Origin: Alicyclobacillus fastidiosus | GTDB lineage: Bacteria; Bacillota; Bacilli; Alicyclobacillales; Alicyclobacillaceae | Direction of reading: 5' to 3' | Assembly: GCF_026651875.1 (NCBI RefSeq) | Contig: NZ_CP104067.1 | Span: 4,144,501-4,208,500, forward strand | Length of the DNA stretch: 64,000 bases | Shown: positions 43,982-53,793 of the stretch, in pieces | Layout: each line of letters starts with the position of its first letter | How positions within the stretch are numbered: position 1 is the stretch's first letter | The notes under the pieces: model-generated | Databases searched by the model: none | What the model saw: the letters and a program-made list of their open reading frames with translations, nothing else | What the model was told of the DNA's origin: nothing | Made by a program: the position numbers and the translations under genes

Positions 43982-45736
43982 TCAAAGCACTCCCTGGCGG
44001 TAGATTAAACTCGGGTTTCCTGAAATCCGAGCATATTGACGATAACCTTTTTCATACCAACCACCTTGCTGTACTAGTTCTGCATGAACCCCGCGTTCAA
44101 CGACGCGTCCCTGTTTCAAGACGATTATTTCATCCATCTGGTCCATAACAGCGTAGCGATGGGTGATCAAAATAATGGTTCGTCTCAGCGCGCTCTCAAA
44201 CAAGCGGGTGTAAAACTCCTGTTCGGATTCCAAATCTAGGTAACCAGTCGGTTCATCCATTAAAAGAAACTGCGCATTGAGAAGCAACGCGCGGGCTAGT
44301 GCCAAGCGTTGCCGCTCACCACCAGAAAGTTGACTGCCTCGTTCACCGAGCACCGTTTCGTAACCTTCTGGCATGTTCTCAATCCGCTGATGAATCTGGG
44401 CTAGTTTAGCAGCTTCAATAATTTCCCTAAGTGGTGCATTCGGAGACCCTAACGCAATGTTATCGCGAATACGACCACGAAACAGATGTGTTTTCTGTGA
44501 CACAACCGCAAATGTAGACCGCAGTGTAGCGGTATTGAAAGACTTCAGTTCCACACCATTCAACTGAATCGATCCCTCGGTGTAAGGATAGAGACCCGTG
44601 AGAATGTTCAGTAATGTAGTTTTCCCGGAGCCGCTCTGTCCAACAATCGCGATTTTTTTCCCTGGACCCGCTTCGAATGAAACTTTACTGAGAGCAGGTG
44701 AAACACCTGTGGCGTAACGAAATGAAAGTTCTCGAACAGTCAAAATTCCACTTTGAGGTTCCGGTTCTCCGAGAATGAACGGTGTAACGGGATAAGACTC
44801 AAGTTCCCGAAGCCGTTCTACTCCGGCCAAACTGACACCTGCCTGTTCAAAAGCTGAAAAACTAGGTGCCACGGCCTCAAACGCAGCCAATACAAACAAT
44901 GCGATCATAGCGACGTCGACGCCCTGTACGTGCCTTGACCCGACGCTTAGTTCCCAGAGGACGGCACAAGTAGTCAATCCCTGGACCAAGAGAAATGCCG
45001 ACTGAGCAATACGCTGAGAGCTGACGGATCGAATATCAGTTGCACGCAGCGTGTCACCCAAGTCAGCCAACCGATTTAAAAATGTGGATTCCTGACAAAA
45101 TGCCTTAATGTCTTTCCAGCCGCGCACTGAGTCTGTCAATATCTCACTAACCTTTGCCCGATTTTCCTGCGTGCGGCGTCCCAATGATTGCCGATAGCGA
45201 ATCAATGTACTCGGCACCAGCAACCCAGCCACCCAAAGACCAATTATGGTTGTCACGGCGATTTCTACACCAAAAGGACTGAGCACGGCAAACGTAAGTG
45301 CAACGGCAAAAACAGCAACAAGCGTGGGTGCTAACGCGCGAATATAAAGGAACTGAACCGAATCGACGTCGTTCAGCGCCAAAGACAGGATGTCACCGAA
45401 AGTCCGTCCAGAAATCTGAAATGGAATCCGTCTCTCGAGCATTTCGAACAGCCATTCCCGAATTTTGACCAATGACCGAAGCGCTAAGTCATGCGACACC
45501 AATCGCTCTGTATAACGGAAGGCCGCCCGGGATAAGCCGAAAAATCGGACCGCTACGAGTGGAACGTAAACCAGCAAAATGGTTGAAGGATGCAAAGCCG
45601 TGCGGCTGATGAGCAATCCGCTAACACCAAGCAGGCCAAAATTGGCCCCGAAATAAGAAAAGCCCAGAACGATTGCGAGTAAGATGCGCCATCGAAAAGG
45701 GGCAACCCACTTCAGTACCCAGATCCACTTTTGCAT
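43982..45736 (-). CDS. cydC: Thiol reductant ABC exporter subunit CydC
   Basis: 584 aa, ATG after AGGAGGGG. Six membrane helices (residues about 15-310, with DSVRGWKDIKAFCQESTFL loop) and an ABC ATPase: Walker A GQSGSGKTTLLNIL near 370, signature LSGGERQRLALARA near 475, Walker B QFLLMDEPTGYLD and switch ITHRY. With CydD it exports cysteine/glutathione needed for cytochrome bd assembly. Last gene of cydABDC. No terminator obvious after it. Confidence 0.93.
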   Translation of the reverse strand: MQKWIWVLKWVAPFRWRILLAIVLGFSYFGANFGLLGVSGLLISRTALHPSTILLVYVPLVAVRFFGLSRAAFRYTERLVSHDLALRSLVKIREWLFEMLERRIPFQISGRTFGDILSLALNDVDSVQFLYIRALAPTLVAVFAVALTFAVLSPFGVEIAVTTIIGLWVAGLLVPSTLIRYRQSLGRRTQENRAKVSEILTDSVRGWKDIKAFCQESTFLNRLADLGDTLRATDIRSVSSQRIAQSAFLLVQGLTTCAVLWELSVGSRHVQGVDVAMIALFVLAAFEAVAPSFSAFEQAGVSLAGVERLRELESYPVTPFILGEPEPQSGILTVRELSFRYATGVSPALSKVSFEAGPGKKIAIVGQSGSGKTTLLNILTGLYPYTEGSIQLNGVELKSFNTATLRSTFAVVSQKTHLFRGRIRDNIALGSPNAPLREIIEAAKLAQIHQRIENMPEGYETVLGERGSQLSGGERQRLALARALLLNAQFLLMDEPTGYLDLESEQEFYTRLFESALRRTIILITHRYAVMDQMDEIIVLKQGRVVERGVHAELVQQGGWYEKGYRQYARISGNPSLIYRQGVL

Positions 45737-45748
45737 TGGTTCCCCTCC

Positions 45749-47452
45749 TCAATCTGCGAAGCGATACTCTTGTTTCGTTTCACAATCTTTTCTGATTCCT
45801 CTAGATGTGAGCAAGATCACCCGGTCCATTCGGCTCGCGAGTCCGGGGTCATGCGTAACGACAATCACGGTTCGATTCACCATTAGCTCGTCAAGTGCCG
45901 TTTCGATTTCTGCAGCGGTTAATGGATCGAGATGTGCCGTTGGCTCGTCCAGGAGAAGTAGCGGAGATTTTCGTAACCAAGCCCGTGCAATAGCAATACG
46001 CTGGGCTTCACCTCCACTCACCATCCTACCCCCATCGCCAATTTGCGTATCAAGTCCATTTGGTAAGGAGCGAAACCAGGTGGTCAACCCGGCTTTTCGC
46101 AGGACATTGTGCAACTGATCATCTCCAACCATTTCGCCCATCGGTATGGCCATCAGAAGGTTGTCTCGAATCGATCCGGAAAAAATATGTGGTTGCTGGT
46201 TCAGTAGGGTCACCAGTTTCCGCCATGTAGGAGATGCCAAGGTTTGGACCTGTTTACCTCCCACCTCAATGATTCCCGCCGACGGCGACAAGGTTCCGGA
46301 CAATAGTTTCAGCAATGTGGTTTTACCGCATCCGCTTGGACCTACTATGGCAATCCTTTGTTCCGGTTGAATGGTTAAGTTGAATGAACCCAAAGTATCC
46401 TTCTTTTCACCAGGGTAATGAAACCGAATATTAGTAAAACGAATATCTGGTAATCCGTTCGCAATGGTCCAGGGAATATCGTGTGCATTGATTTCCTCGT
46501 CTGGTTCGTCAAACAGCTCAAACAATGACTCTGCTGCAGCAAGCCCATTGAGTCCCGCATGAAATTCGCTCCCAAGCGCTCTAATCGGTTGGAAAAATTC
46601 CGGAGTAAGGAGAAGCACCGTCAAGGCGGGTGTGAAAGCCAACTCTGCGTGAATTAGTCGCAGTCCGAGTGCGAGCGCAACCGCTGCCGTTCCAAGCGTG
46701 GCAAACAGCTCCAAAACAAAAGCGGAAAGAAATGCTATCCGTAATGTCTTCATAGTTGCAACCCGGTTGGCATCGCCAATACGGGACAAAATGCGCTTGG
46801 CATCGGTGGATCTTGAAAACAACTTTAGCGCCATTAACCCTTCAATCATCTCAAGAAAACGTGAAGACAAGTCTTGCAGCACGTGCCACTGTTTGTGCGC
46901 AACAGAGTCTGCCCCTTTACCTAGCAAAATCATAAAGAAAACGATAACCGGGGCGGTAATGACGAGCAGAACCGCAGAAATCCAGTCCAGCCGAAGGATA
47001 TAGATTAGCAACACAACAGGAACGAGAACCGCCTCAATCGATTGCGGCAAGTATCTCGCTAAGTACGACTCTAGATTCTCTACCCCTGTCACTGCAGTCG
47101 TCGTCAATTCTCCAGTCTGCATTTTTTCGATTTTTACCGGACTGAGCTTAAATAGCTGTGACATCCAATGAGAACGAATGTCGAGTTTTGCATTAGCCGC
47201 AAAACGAGCCGCGCTCCAACCCGAAACAGCTCCAAAGACACTGCGCGCCAAAAACGTGATCGCCAGTTCAGCGGCGATTACGAACAAATTCGTGTATTGT
47301 GGAACGTGCAAGAATAGAATGCCGATCCAGACAGCCATAAAGTGGGCCTGCAGTAGCAACGAAACACTACTGCAGACACCCAGTGCGAACGTCCACGCTA
47401 TCAAGAATTTTGTTGCCGATAATTCGCGTATCAATCGAGCCTGTACATTCAT
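45749..47452 (-). CDS. cydD: Thiol reductant ABC exporter subunit CydD
   Basis: 567 aa. Transmembrane part with ARSVFGAVSGWSAARFAANA, LSPVKIEKMQTGELTTTAVT and RYLPQSIEAVLVPVVLLIYI, then the nucleotide-binding domain: GPSGCGKTTLLKLL near 365, VSGGEAQRIAIARA, LLLLDEPTAHLDPLTAAEIE and VTHDPGLAS. It pairs with CydC, 12 bp downstream. Six bases separate it from cydB, so all four cyd genes form one transcription unit. Confidence 0.93.
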   Translation of the reverse strand: MNVQARLIRELSATKFLIAWTFALGVCSSVSLLLQAHFMAVWIGILFLHVPQYTNLFVIAAELAITFLARSVFGAVSGWSAARFAANAKLDIRSHWMSQLFKLSPVKIEKMQTGELTTTAVTGVENLESYLARYLPQSIEAVLVPVVLLIYILRLDWISAVLLVITAPVIVFFMILLGKGADSVAHKQWHVLQDLSSRFLEMIEGLMALKLFSRSTDAKRILSRIGDANRVATMKTLRIAFLSAFVLELFATLGTAAVALALGLRLIHAELAFTPALTVLLLTPEFFQPIRALGSEFHAGLNGLAAAESLFELFDEPDEEINAHDIPWTIANGLPDIRFTNIRFHYPGEKKDTLGSFNLTIQPEQRIAIVGPSGCGKTTLLKLLSGTLSPSAGIIEVGGKQVQTLASPTWRKLVTLLNQQPHIFSGSIRDNLLMAIPMGEMVGDDQLHNVLRKAGLTTWFRSLPNGLDTQIGDGGRMVSGGEAQRIAIARAWLRKSPLLLLDEPTAHLDPLTAAEIETALDELMVNRTVIVVTHDPGLASRMDRVILLTSRGIRKDCETKQEYRFAD

Positions 47453-47458
47453 AAGTCC

Positions 47459-48472
47459 TCAATACTCCATCTGGTCGTGCAGGGAAAGCCGTTTACGAAA
47501 CGTCCAAAACGTCCAGATCGTGTAACCGATGATGATAGGAAGCAACGTTAGACCAATCCAAGTCATCACACGTAGCGAATAGGGGTTTGAAGATGCATTA
47601 TAAATCGTCAAGCTCCATTTCAGGTTGAGCGACGACACCATCACCCGTGGAAACAGATCAATAAACACCATAACGGTCGAAAAAATGATAGTGAACGAAG
47701 TCATCAAAAACGCCCACCCATCCTTCTTCGCACGAATGAAGAACGGTACGGAAATAAGGGAGATGCCTGCAAGTACCGCAATGACGATGGGATCGATCCG
47801 TGTTTTAAGAAATATGTTCGAGTCAAAGAAACTTAGGATTACAAAGATCAACATGGAAATTGTCGCTAAAAAGCCAATTCTGCGCGCGGCTTTGCGGGCA
47901 CGTTCCTGAATTTTACCTGTCGTTTTCAGTGTCAAGAACAAAGCCCCGTGTGTCGCGAATAGCAGCATCATCGCAATAGCACAAACGACGCTATAGAGGT
48001 TGACAAGCCCCCAAAGGGACCCGACGTCGTTCATGTGGGCATCGATAGGTACACCCTTCATCATGTTTGCCAGCGCAATCCCCCAGATAATCGGTGGCAA
48101 TAGACTCCCCCCAAAAATGGCCGTATCCCACGCCTTGCGCCAATGCTGCGCTGGAAGTTTGCTGCGGTACTCGAGGCCAACTCCGCGGGCGATCAGCGCG
48201 ATCACGAGCAGAAACAAAGGGATGTAAAATCCACTGAACAACGTGGCGTACCACTGCGGAAATGCTGCAAACATCGCACCGCCGGCCGCAATCAACCAAA
48301 CCTCGTTGCCATCCCAGAAGGGCCCGATGGAATTGTACAGCAAACGTCTTTCTTTGTCCGACTTGCCGACAAACGGAGCAAGGATGCCAACGCCAAAGTC
48401 GAACCCTTCCAACACGAAGAAACCTGTAAACAAAATGACAATCAGCGCAAACCAGAGACTATTCAACGTCAA
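47459..48472 (-). CDS. cydB: Cytochrome bd oxidase subunit II
   Basis: 337 aa. I place the start at TTG 48470-48472, inside the cydA end and behind GGGGGAG; a longer open frame upstream is just overlap with cydA. N-terminal FVLEGFDFGVGILAPFVGKS is the subunit II hallmark, then NSIGPFWDGNEVWLIAAGGA, YATLFSGFYIPLFLLVIALI and eight to nine membrane helices. It completes the quinol oxidase with CydA. Confidence 0.93.
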   Translation of the reverse strand: MTLNSLWFALIVILFTGFFVLEGFDFGVGILAPFVGKSDKERRLLYNSIGPFWDGNEVWLIAAGGAMFAAFPQWYATLFSGFYIPLFLLVIALIARGVGLEYRSKLPAQHWRKAWDTAIFGGSLLPPIIWGIALANMMKGVPIDAHMNDVGSLWGLVNLYSVVCAIAMMLLFATHGALFLTLKTTGKIQERARKAARRIGFLATISMLIFVILSFFDSNIFLKTRIDPIVIAVLAGISLISVPFFIRAKKDGWAFLMTSFTIIFSTVMVFIDLFPRVMVSSLNLKWSLTIYNASSNPYSLRVMTWIGLTLLPIIIGYTIWTFWTFRKRLSLHDQMEY

Positions 48473-49868
48473 CTTGCACTCCCCCCGACGGTTCAAGCAA
48501 CAAATTGGATGGTATACCGTCTTCGCGCTCATTTTCATCGTCGGGTCCCTGACGGACTGCTCGAGCGGCTAGATACACACCGATTGTGAGAAGAACGATG
48601 TAGACGAACGCAAACCCGACGAGCGTGAAGAGGACATTGGCATTAGAAACTGTTGGCGAGACGGCATCTCGCGTTTGAAGAAGCCCGTAGACGATCCAGG
48701 GTTGACGCCCCATTTCAGTAAAAATCCAACCTGCTGTATTCGCGATGTAAGGTAACGCAATAGCTGCCAGCATCGATTTGAGAAACCAACCGTGCTTCAA
48801 TTCGCGGTCGCGTAGGAAAAGCACAAGGCCGATCAAGCTCAAAAGAACCATTAATGAGCCTGCACCAACCATGATGCGAAATGTCCAAAACGAAATATAG
48901 ACGTTCGGAATGTAGTTTCCTGGACCGTATTTTTGAACAAATTGCTGTTGTAATTGATTGATACCTTGCACACGACCGGACAGCCGATTGTACGATAGAA
49001 TGCTTAGCAAATACGGGATTTTGATTGCAAACGTATTATGGTGACCGGCAACATCAATTCCAGCGATCAAAGTTTCCGGAGCATGTAGCGGACTCGTGTT
49101 CCATAACGCTTCTGCCGCCGCCATTTTCATCGGCTGGGCAACCACTTCGTGTTGTGCTTGTTCGTGTCCGACGACAGCGGTGAGAATGCTGGATATCAAG
49201 GCAACCACTGTCGCAATGCGAAACGATGGTTGAAAGAGATCGATGGATCGTTTTCGGAGCAGGTACCAGGCACTAATGCCAACCATAAAGAACGAGCCTG
49301 TGGCGATGGCTCCAAAAAATACGTGTGGGAATTCAACCCACAACTGCGGATTTGTCAGTATTGCGCCAAACGATGTCATTTCCGCACGTCCGTCGTGAAT
49401 CGCATAACCCATGGGTTCCTGCATGAATGCATTTGCTGTCAGAATCCAAAACGCGGATAACGTACTGCCTAGGGACACTAACCAAATGGAAGCAAGATGT
49501 ACTTTCTTCGGCAGACGTTCCCATCCGAACAACCAAACGCCAAGAAATGTTGATTCGAGAAAGAATGCTGCCAGACCCTCGACGGCGAGTGACGGACCAA
49601 ACACGTCGCCAACAAAGCGAGAATATGTTGACCAATTCATTCCAAATTGAAACTCTTGAAAGATACCTGTGACAACAGCGATCGCCAGGTTGATAAGAAA
49701 GAACTTCATCCAGAACTGAGCCATTTTTTTGTACTTTTCATCATTCTTCGCGACATAGATGGATTCCAAGATCGCGATGAGAAATCCAAGTCCAATCGTG
49801 AGTGGAACAAATAAGAAGTGATACACTGTCGTCACTCCAAATTGCCACCTAGCGAGCTCCACAGCCAT
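48459..49868 (-). CDS. cydA: Cytochrome bd oxidase subunit I
   Basis: 469 aa, ATG after GGAGGTAATTTCAC. Nine helices with the heme and quinol marks: LARWQFGVTTVYHFLFVPLT (heme His), EFQFGMNWSTYSRFVGDVFG, FFLESTFLGVWLFGWERLPK, WVEFPHVFFGAIATG (His), WTFRIMVGAGSLM (Met ligand) and EMGRQPWIVYGLL. The Q-loop is of the short, Bacillus-like type. High-affinity, non-pumping oxidase, useful at low oxygen. A conserved structured RNA lies 200 bp upstream. Confidence 0.96.
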   Translation of the reverse strand: MAVELARWQFGVTTVYHFLFVPLTIGLGFLIAILESIYVAKNDEKYKKMAQFWMKFFLINLAIAVVTGIFQEFQFGMNWSTYSRFVGDVFGPSLAVEGLAAFFLESTFLGVWLFGWERLPKKVHLASIWLVSLGSTLSAFWILTANAFMQEPMGYAIHDGRAEMTSFGAILTNPQLWVEFPHVFFGAIATGSFFMVGISAWYLLRKRSIDLFQPSFRIATVVALISSILTAVVGHEQAQHEVVAQPMKMAAAEALWNTSPLHAPETLIAGIDVAGHHNTFAIKIPYLLSILSYNRLSGRVQGINQLQQQFVQKYGPGNYIPNVYISFWTFRIMVGAGSLMVLLSLIGLVLFLRDRELKHGWFLKSMLAAIALPYIANTAGWIFTEMGRQPWIVYGLLQTRDAVSPTVSNANVLFTLVGFAFVYIVLLTIGVYLAARAVRQGPDDENEREDGIPSNLLLEPSGGVQVDVE

Positions 49869-50065
49869 GTGAAATTACCTCCTTATTTTGGATGTTTCCT
49901 TGTAGGATATCTAAGATGACGACAAGACGATATTTCCATTTAGAGCAGAAGAAATGGATAATGACAGCGCTCCAAAATTTACGTAAACGACTGTACGGCG
50001 CTTATGATGATTCATTCAAAGCGATTCTCCTTCCGATAGGCAAAACAAAGAAGGAATTAAAGGCA

Positions 50066-50166
50066 CAAAAAAACTCCATTATAAACACCGTATGGCAGTT
50101 CCAATACCATTACGAAGTTTACAATGGAGTAGTTTAAGACACTTTGTGTACCTTCAAAACCAATCC
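50066..50166 (-). ncRNA. Conserved structured RNA, copy 2 (upstream of cydA)
   Basis: Minus strand: GGATTGGT, AAGGTACAC, GTGTCTTAAACTACTCCA, then a 14-bp stem (ACTCCATTGTAAAC with GTTTATAATGGAGT, one G-U pair) and TTTTTTT. The stem sequence past ACTCCA differs from copies 1 and 3 but the pairing is kept. It ends 198 bp before the cydA start. Other parts of 49869-50295 show no gene. Confidence 0.6.
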
Positions 50167-50295
50167 AAGCCCAATATTCATTTCTAAACTCATGCCTTAC
50201 AATACAATGTTAATGTGAAGATCACTGAACATCAAGAACGAACTCATGTTACTTGTGTCTAACCCGTAACATCTTTAAAGAGGAGACCCAGAATT

Positions 50296-50895
50296 TTGAA
50301 ATCGCCCTTAAAAGCAGTGCTTATTACAGGTATTTTCTCAGGTGTGGGCGAAAGCGTAGCACAACAACTGTGCCAGGATGGCATGACAGTCTACACACTT
50401 AGCAAATCACTAGAATTGATAGAAAACAACCAGGCACCTGTTGACGTCTTAATTAATAATGTTGGTTTTGCCCAATTTAATAATTGGAAACCTGATACAG
50501 ATTGGACCTCACTAATGCAGGGTAACTTAATGCGAACTCTTGTAGTGACTCAAGTCGTATTATATCGAATGCTACGCAATAATCACGGTTTCATTATTAA
50601 TCTTTCGTCAACTTCATGTAACAATACTCTGATTACACCCCATGCATATAGTGCAATGCAAACCAGTGTAGTGAGAATGACACAAGGACTTGCAAGTTCA
50701 ATTTCACATTCTCAAGTGAAAATAGCCGCATTGACCCCTGCTCGGATTCAATCAACACAAAACAGTTCAGGGGAAATGCATATTTTACAAGCTGATGAAG
50801 TTGCTCAACTAATTAGTGGAATGCTTAAGTTGAATAACCCCGCCTTAATTCGGAGTAAAAACCTTTTTATGAATAACCCTGAAAAAATAATATGA
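50296..50895 (+). CDS. Short-chain dehydrogenase/reductase-like protein, degenerate active site
   Basis: 199 aa, TTG start after AGAGGAG. Rossmann start LITGIFSGVGESVAQQL (TGxxxGxG), VLINNVGFAQFNNW (NNxG), INLSSTSCNN (Ser) and AYSAMQTSVVRM, where the catalytic YxxxK has Gln in place of Lys. It is shorter than usual (about 250 aa), lacking the segment between helix alphaB and the NNxG region. Dehydrogenase activity is doubtful. More AT-rich than its neighbours. It stands alone. Confidence 0.75.
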   Translation: MKSPLKAVLITGIFSGVGESVAQQLCQDGMTVYTLSKSLELIENNQAPVDVLINNVGFAQFNNWKPDTDWTSLMQGNLMRTLVVTQVVLYRMLRNNHGFIINLSSTSCNNTLITPHAYSAMQTSVVRMTQGLASSISHSQVKIAALTPARIQSTQNSSGEMHILQADEVAQLISGMLKLNNPALIRSKNLFMNNPEKII

Positions 50896-51308
50896 ACAAC
50901 ACTCCCTGTTTATCCGACTGACAAAGTCTATAGTGTGTATGTCGATAAATCGTCGACACCCCACAGACGATTGCGTTCGTTCTTTGAAATTCAGACAAAG
51001 GCAGAGTTGAACGAAAAAATTCCCGTCGAACTAACCTAGCGTGAGCATCCGAATCTGCGGACGAATTAGTGTCACACGTAGCCGTAGTGATTGAATGTGC
51101 CATAAAAAGATTTCACGGCGTTTGTCGTCAGAAACGAAGACACGATTTATGCCTCGGAAACGTTCTGTTTCCGACGTTACCAATTTGTCTTAAATAATCA
51201 TCGTGCGTTAGTGAAGCCTTTTGTCGCGCAGTTGATGCCCCAAAGTTCGTAGTACCTCAAATGCAAAACCCAGCCCGATGCCAACATCAGAATCACGCAT
51301 AGCCCCCA

Positions 51309-51423
51309 TTCGTATTATGAGGTCAGCCAGTTATTGTGACTGGCTGACCTCATTTATTATAGAGGTTTATTAATCCGGTAGCCGGGCAGAACGTCAGCCC
51401 CCGTGGGTCCAAGAACCCGTTAA
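51309..51423 (+). ncRNA. Solo IS110 left-end/guide-RNA-like element
   Basis: About 115 bases homologous to 18142-18260: TTCGTATTATGAGG, a perfect 12-bp stem (GAGGTCAGCCAG 51319-51330 with CTGGCTGACCTC 51340-51351), AGAGGTTTATTAATCCGGTAGCC in two blocks, and CGTGGGTCCAAGAACCCG. Loop bases differ, e.g. GTCAGCCCCC here against GTCCGGGGGC there. No transposase follows; an unrelated IS end starts two bases later. 50896-51308 has no gene I can support. Confidence 0.6.
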
Positions 51424-51424
51424 T

Positions 51425-53002
51425 TAGTTGCCCCTGAAAAGTCATCCGCTAATTTTTGTTCTTGTTCTTTGGGGTTTCTATCGGATGTCAAGGGTAATAA
51501 GGTGACCGATTTGTTGGGTGCTCCTTGTCTTTTATCGTGCAAGTAGGGCTGCTTTCCTTAAGTTGTGGGCTAGAATTCCAAATCCAACCCATGCTGAAGT
51601 GTCCGAATCGCCTCGAAATCGGCTTCATTCTAAACCATACTTGCGCTTCAGCAACCCGATTTTTGCTTCGCCTGGGGCTCTAAATCGCTGCAAATCCTTG
51701 TACCATAGCTGCTGTTCGAGTTCAGTGCGTTTTTTACTCTTCTTACCTCGAAACGGAGTGCTTACGTAGCGTATACCAAAGTCCTGTTGTAAGACAGTTT
51801 CATTCCGTCTGCTGCCGAAACCTCTGTCCGTCGCTAATAATTCCTCGTCGGAAGGGTTGCCCTTGTGTACTTAGTACCCGGTCACGAAGCCACTCTCAGT
51901 TTCGTCGATTCGCACCTTGTAACCGAACTCTGTGGGCTTGGCCAACTTCCCTTTTTTGATGGGGCGGGCTTATGCGTCATAGATACTGATTATACGGTCT
52001 TTAATGATGCGATTTCCATTCACCACTTGCTTGGCTTGATCGAGCAAACTGGCTGTCTTCTCAACGACCTGTTGCAGTTTCCGTTTCGGAGCCTCAACAC
52101 AGCGTTTTTTTGAATTCTGTAACTTGTCGATGACATGTTGTGCCTGTTCCATTACATTTTGTGTGATGTCCACGACCTCTTTTGTGATTCGGATAACATC
52201 GTCCCAGGATTGACTCGTTCGCCTGCGAAGTACCTTGGCGAACGAAAGGATTTTCTTTTTGACCTCACTGGTTTGGTCAAGAAAGCCCTCGGTTGCGTGG
52301 GAAGCGACTTTACGAATCTTGTTCACGGTCCGGGTGATAACCTTTACGCCGTCCTGAAGTAGCGTAGCGTCGGTCGGGTGATGAATGTCTGATTCTACGA
52401 CCGTAGTATCGGTGCGGAACTTGCGGTGGAGGATGACTCTATCCTCCGCTAGTTTTTTCATCAGTATTTCGTTCAGAGACCGAACTGTTTCCTCTCCATA
52501 GCGTTTGCGGGCTTTGATAAGCGTCGTGGAACTGGGAACTTTCTCGTCGATGGCGATGTGGCAAAAGCGACGCCATGTAAAACTATCTTGAAATTCCTGA
52601 ACCAGCGTCTCATATCCCAGCTGATACCGGAACTTGAGATACATGAGTCGCAAACAAGTGTCAACCGGGACTGTGGGGCGCCCCTTTGTCGTATTGAAAT
52701 TCTGTAAGAATGGTTGAATGAACCGTTCGTCACTCAGAAGACGGTCAACACATTCAAGTTCCGATGGCAATGAACGCAGGGGCTCCGGGAGTACCGAATC
52801 CCATAAGGTTGTCTGATCCTGACTAATTCTTAGCAATTGCGTCACCTCGAAGGATTTCCGAAGAACGATGACGAATTCCTATACAAAGGGAATTCAAGCT
52901 CCTCGGGGGATGAATATCGCTTTGTCTCGACAACAACCATTTCACCAACGAGGCTTGCAATTCCTTTTTGTTATTCCTTAAGGACTTTTTCAGGGGCAAC
53001 TA
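51425..53002 (-). mobile_element. Decayed insertion sequence with DUF772-type transposase
   Basis: 1578 bp framed by inverted ends TAGTTGCCCCTGAAAAGTC (51425) and, from the right, TAGTTGCCCCTGAAAAAGTC (53002). It contains a broken transposase gene. It sits just beside a solo IS110 end on the left and cuts close to the tatC remnant on the right. 53003-53233 holds no gene. Confidence 0.85.
51505..52845 (-). pseudogene. Transposase (DUF772/InsH-type N-terminus), with stop codons
   Basis: The first 291 codons (MTQLLRISQDQTTLWDSVLP, the KFRYQLGYETLVQEFQDS block, RTDTTVVESDIHHPTDATLL) are open; the frame then stops at SIYDA and resumes as ARPIKKGKLAKPTEFGYKVR, EELLATDRGFGSRRN and GLLKRKYGLE, with further stops before about 51505. 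The first catalytic Asp is in TDTTVVESD. Full transposases of this kind are about 440-450 aa. Inactive. Confidence 0.85.
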
Positions 53003-53233
53003 GTTAAAAGTGTTAGAACGTCCTCAAACTAAATATTTCGACATTCTGTGTTTGGTGTGTCATCCTATTGACTTAATACCACTTCTCCGCACAGATTTCG
53101 CCGTACGTAGGCATCCTAGCTACTCGGGTGTCCTGGCACCTCCCGAGACCTTACTTTCAAAGGCTAGACAACGCGCGCGTTTGGGCGCGCCGCGAAAAAT
53201 AAAGGGTTTTCGTTCAGAAATGACCAAAAATCC

Positions 53234-53421
53234 TCAAAATCTAACTGGAAAATCGAAAGTCGGGATGTGCTCACTTGATAGAGGACTGACAAAGTAATCA
53301 TAAAGCCCCCTGACAAAGACAAGACTTGCGACAATCATGACCATAAACGCAATGAGGGCGTATATGATTCGCTTGCGCAAGTCTGATAGATACTCATCCA
53401 GGTCATAGATAATTTCGACAT
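53234..53421 (-). pseudogene. tatC: TatC, frameshifted N-terminal fragment
   Basis: Start ATG 53419-53421 after CGGAGGC reads MSKLSMT, then a frameshift leads into LDEYLSDLRKRIIYALIAFM and VASLVFVRGLYDYFVSPL, the first TatC helix and periplasmic loop. The remaining five helices are missing before the IS at 53002. A broken core component of twin-arginine export. Confidence 0.75.
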
Positions 53422-53474
53422 AGATTTGCCTCCGTTTATTTGCTGCACTCCTGAACGGATTGCTTCCGTCTCTT

Positions 53475-53746
53475 TCAAGTAGTCTTACTTGTCCCCTCTT
53501 CACACGGATGATTGAGTACACCTGGTTCCACGCTGGCCGAGGCAGGTTGTATGCTCGCTGTTGCTTCCGTTTGAGCAGCTTTCAGGGGTTCCTTTGTATC
53601 CTCCATCATACCGTTTGTAGCCTTCTTAAATTCTCGGAGGGATTTGCCAAACGCCTTACCGATTGCAACTTCGAAGGACCAAAAAATATCAAGAGAACGA
53701 CCAAGATTAGAAGGAAACGGGACAAACCAATATTACCGAATCCCAT
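53475..53746 (-). pseudogene. tatA: TatA/TatE-type translocase subunit, frameshifted
   Basis: ATG 53744-53746 after GGAGGTGATCC. The N-terminal helix MGFGNIGLSRFLLILVVLLI and hinge FGPSKL are typical, then a 2-nt loss shifts the frame; the amphipathic helix AIGKAFGKSLREFKKATNGM continues in another frame to a stop at 53475. tatC follows 53 bp later. Such pairs near formate dehydrogenase loci usually serve export of a cofactor-bearing enzyme. Confidence 0.8.
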
Positions 53747-53793
53747 ATTGGATCACCTCCGAAAATTTTCACTCCGCTCATCAACCAAATTGA

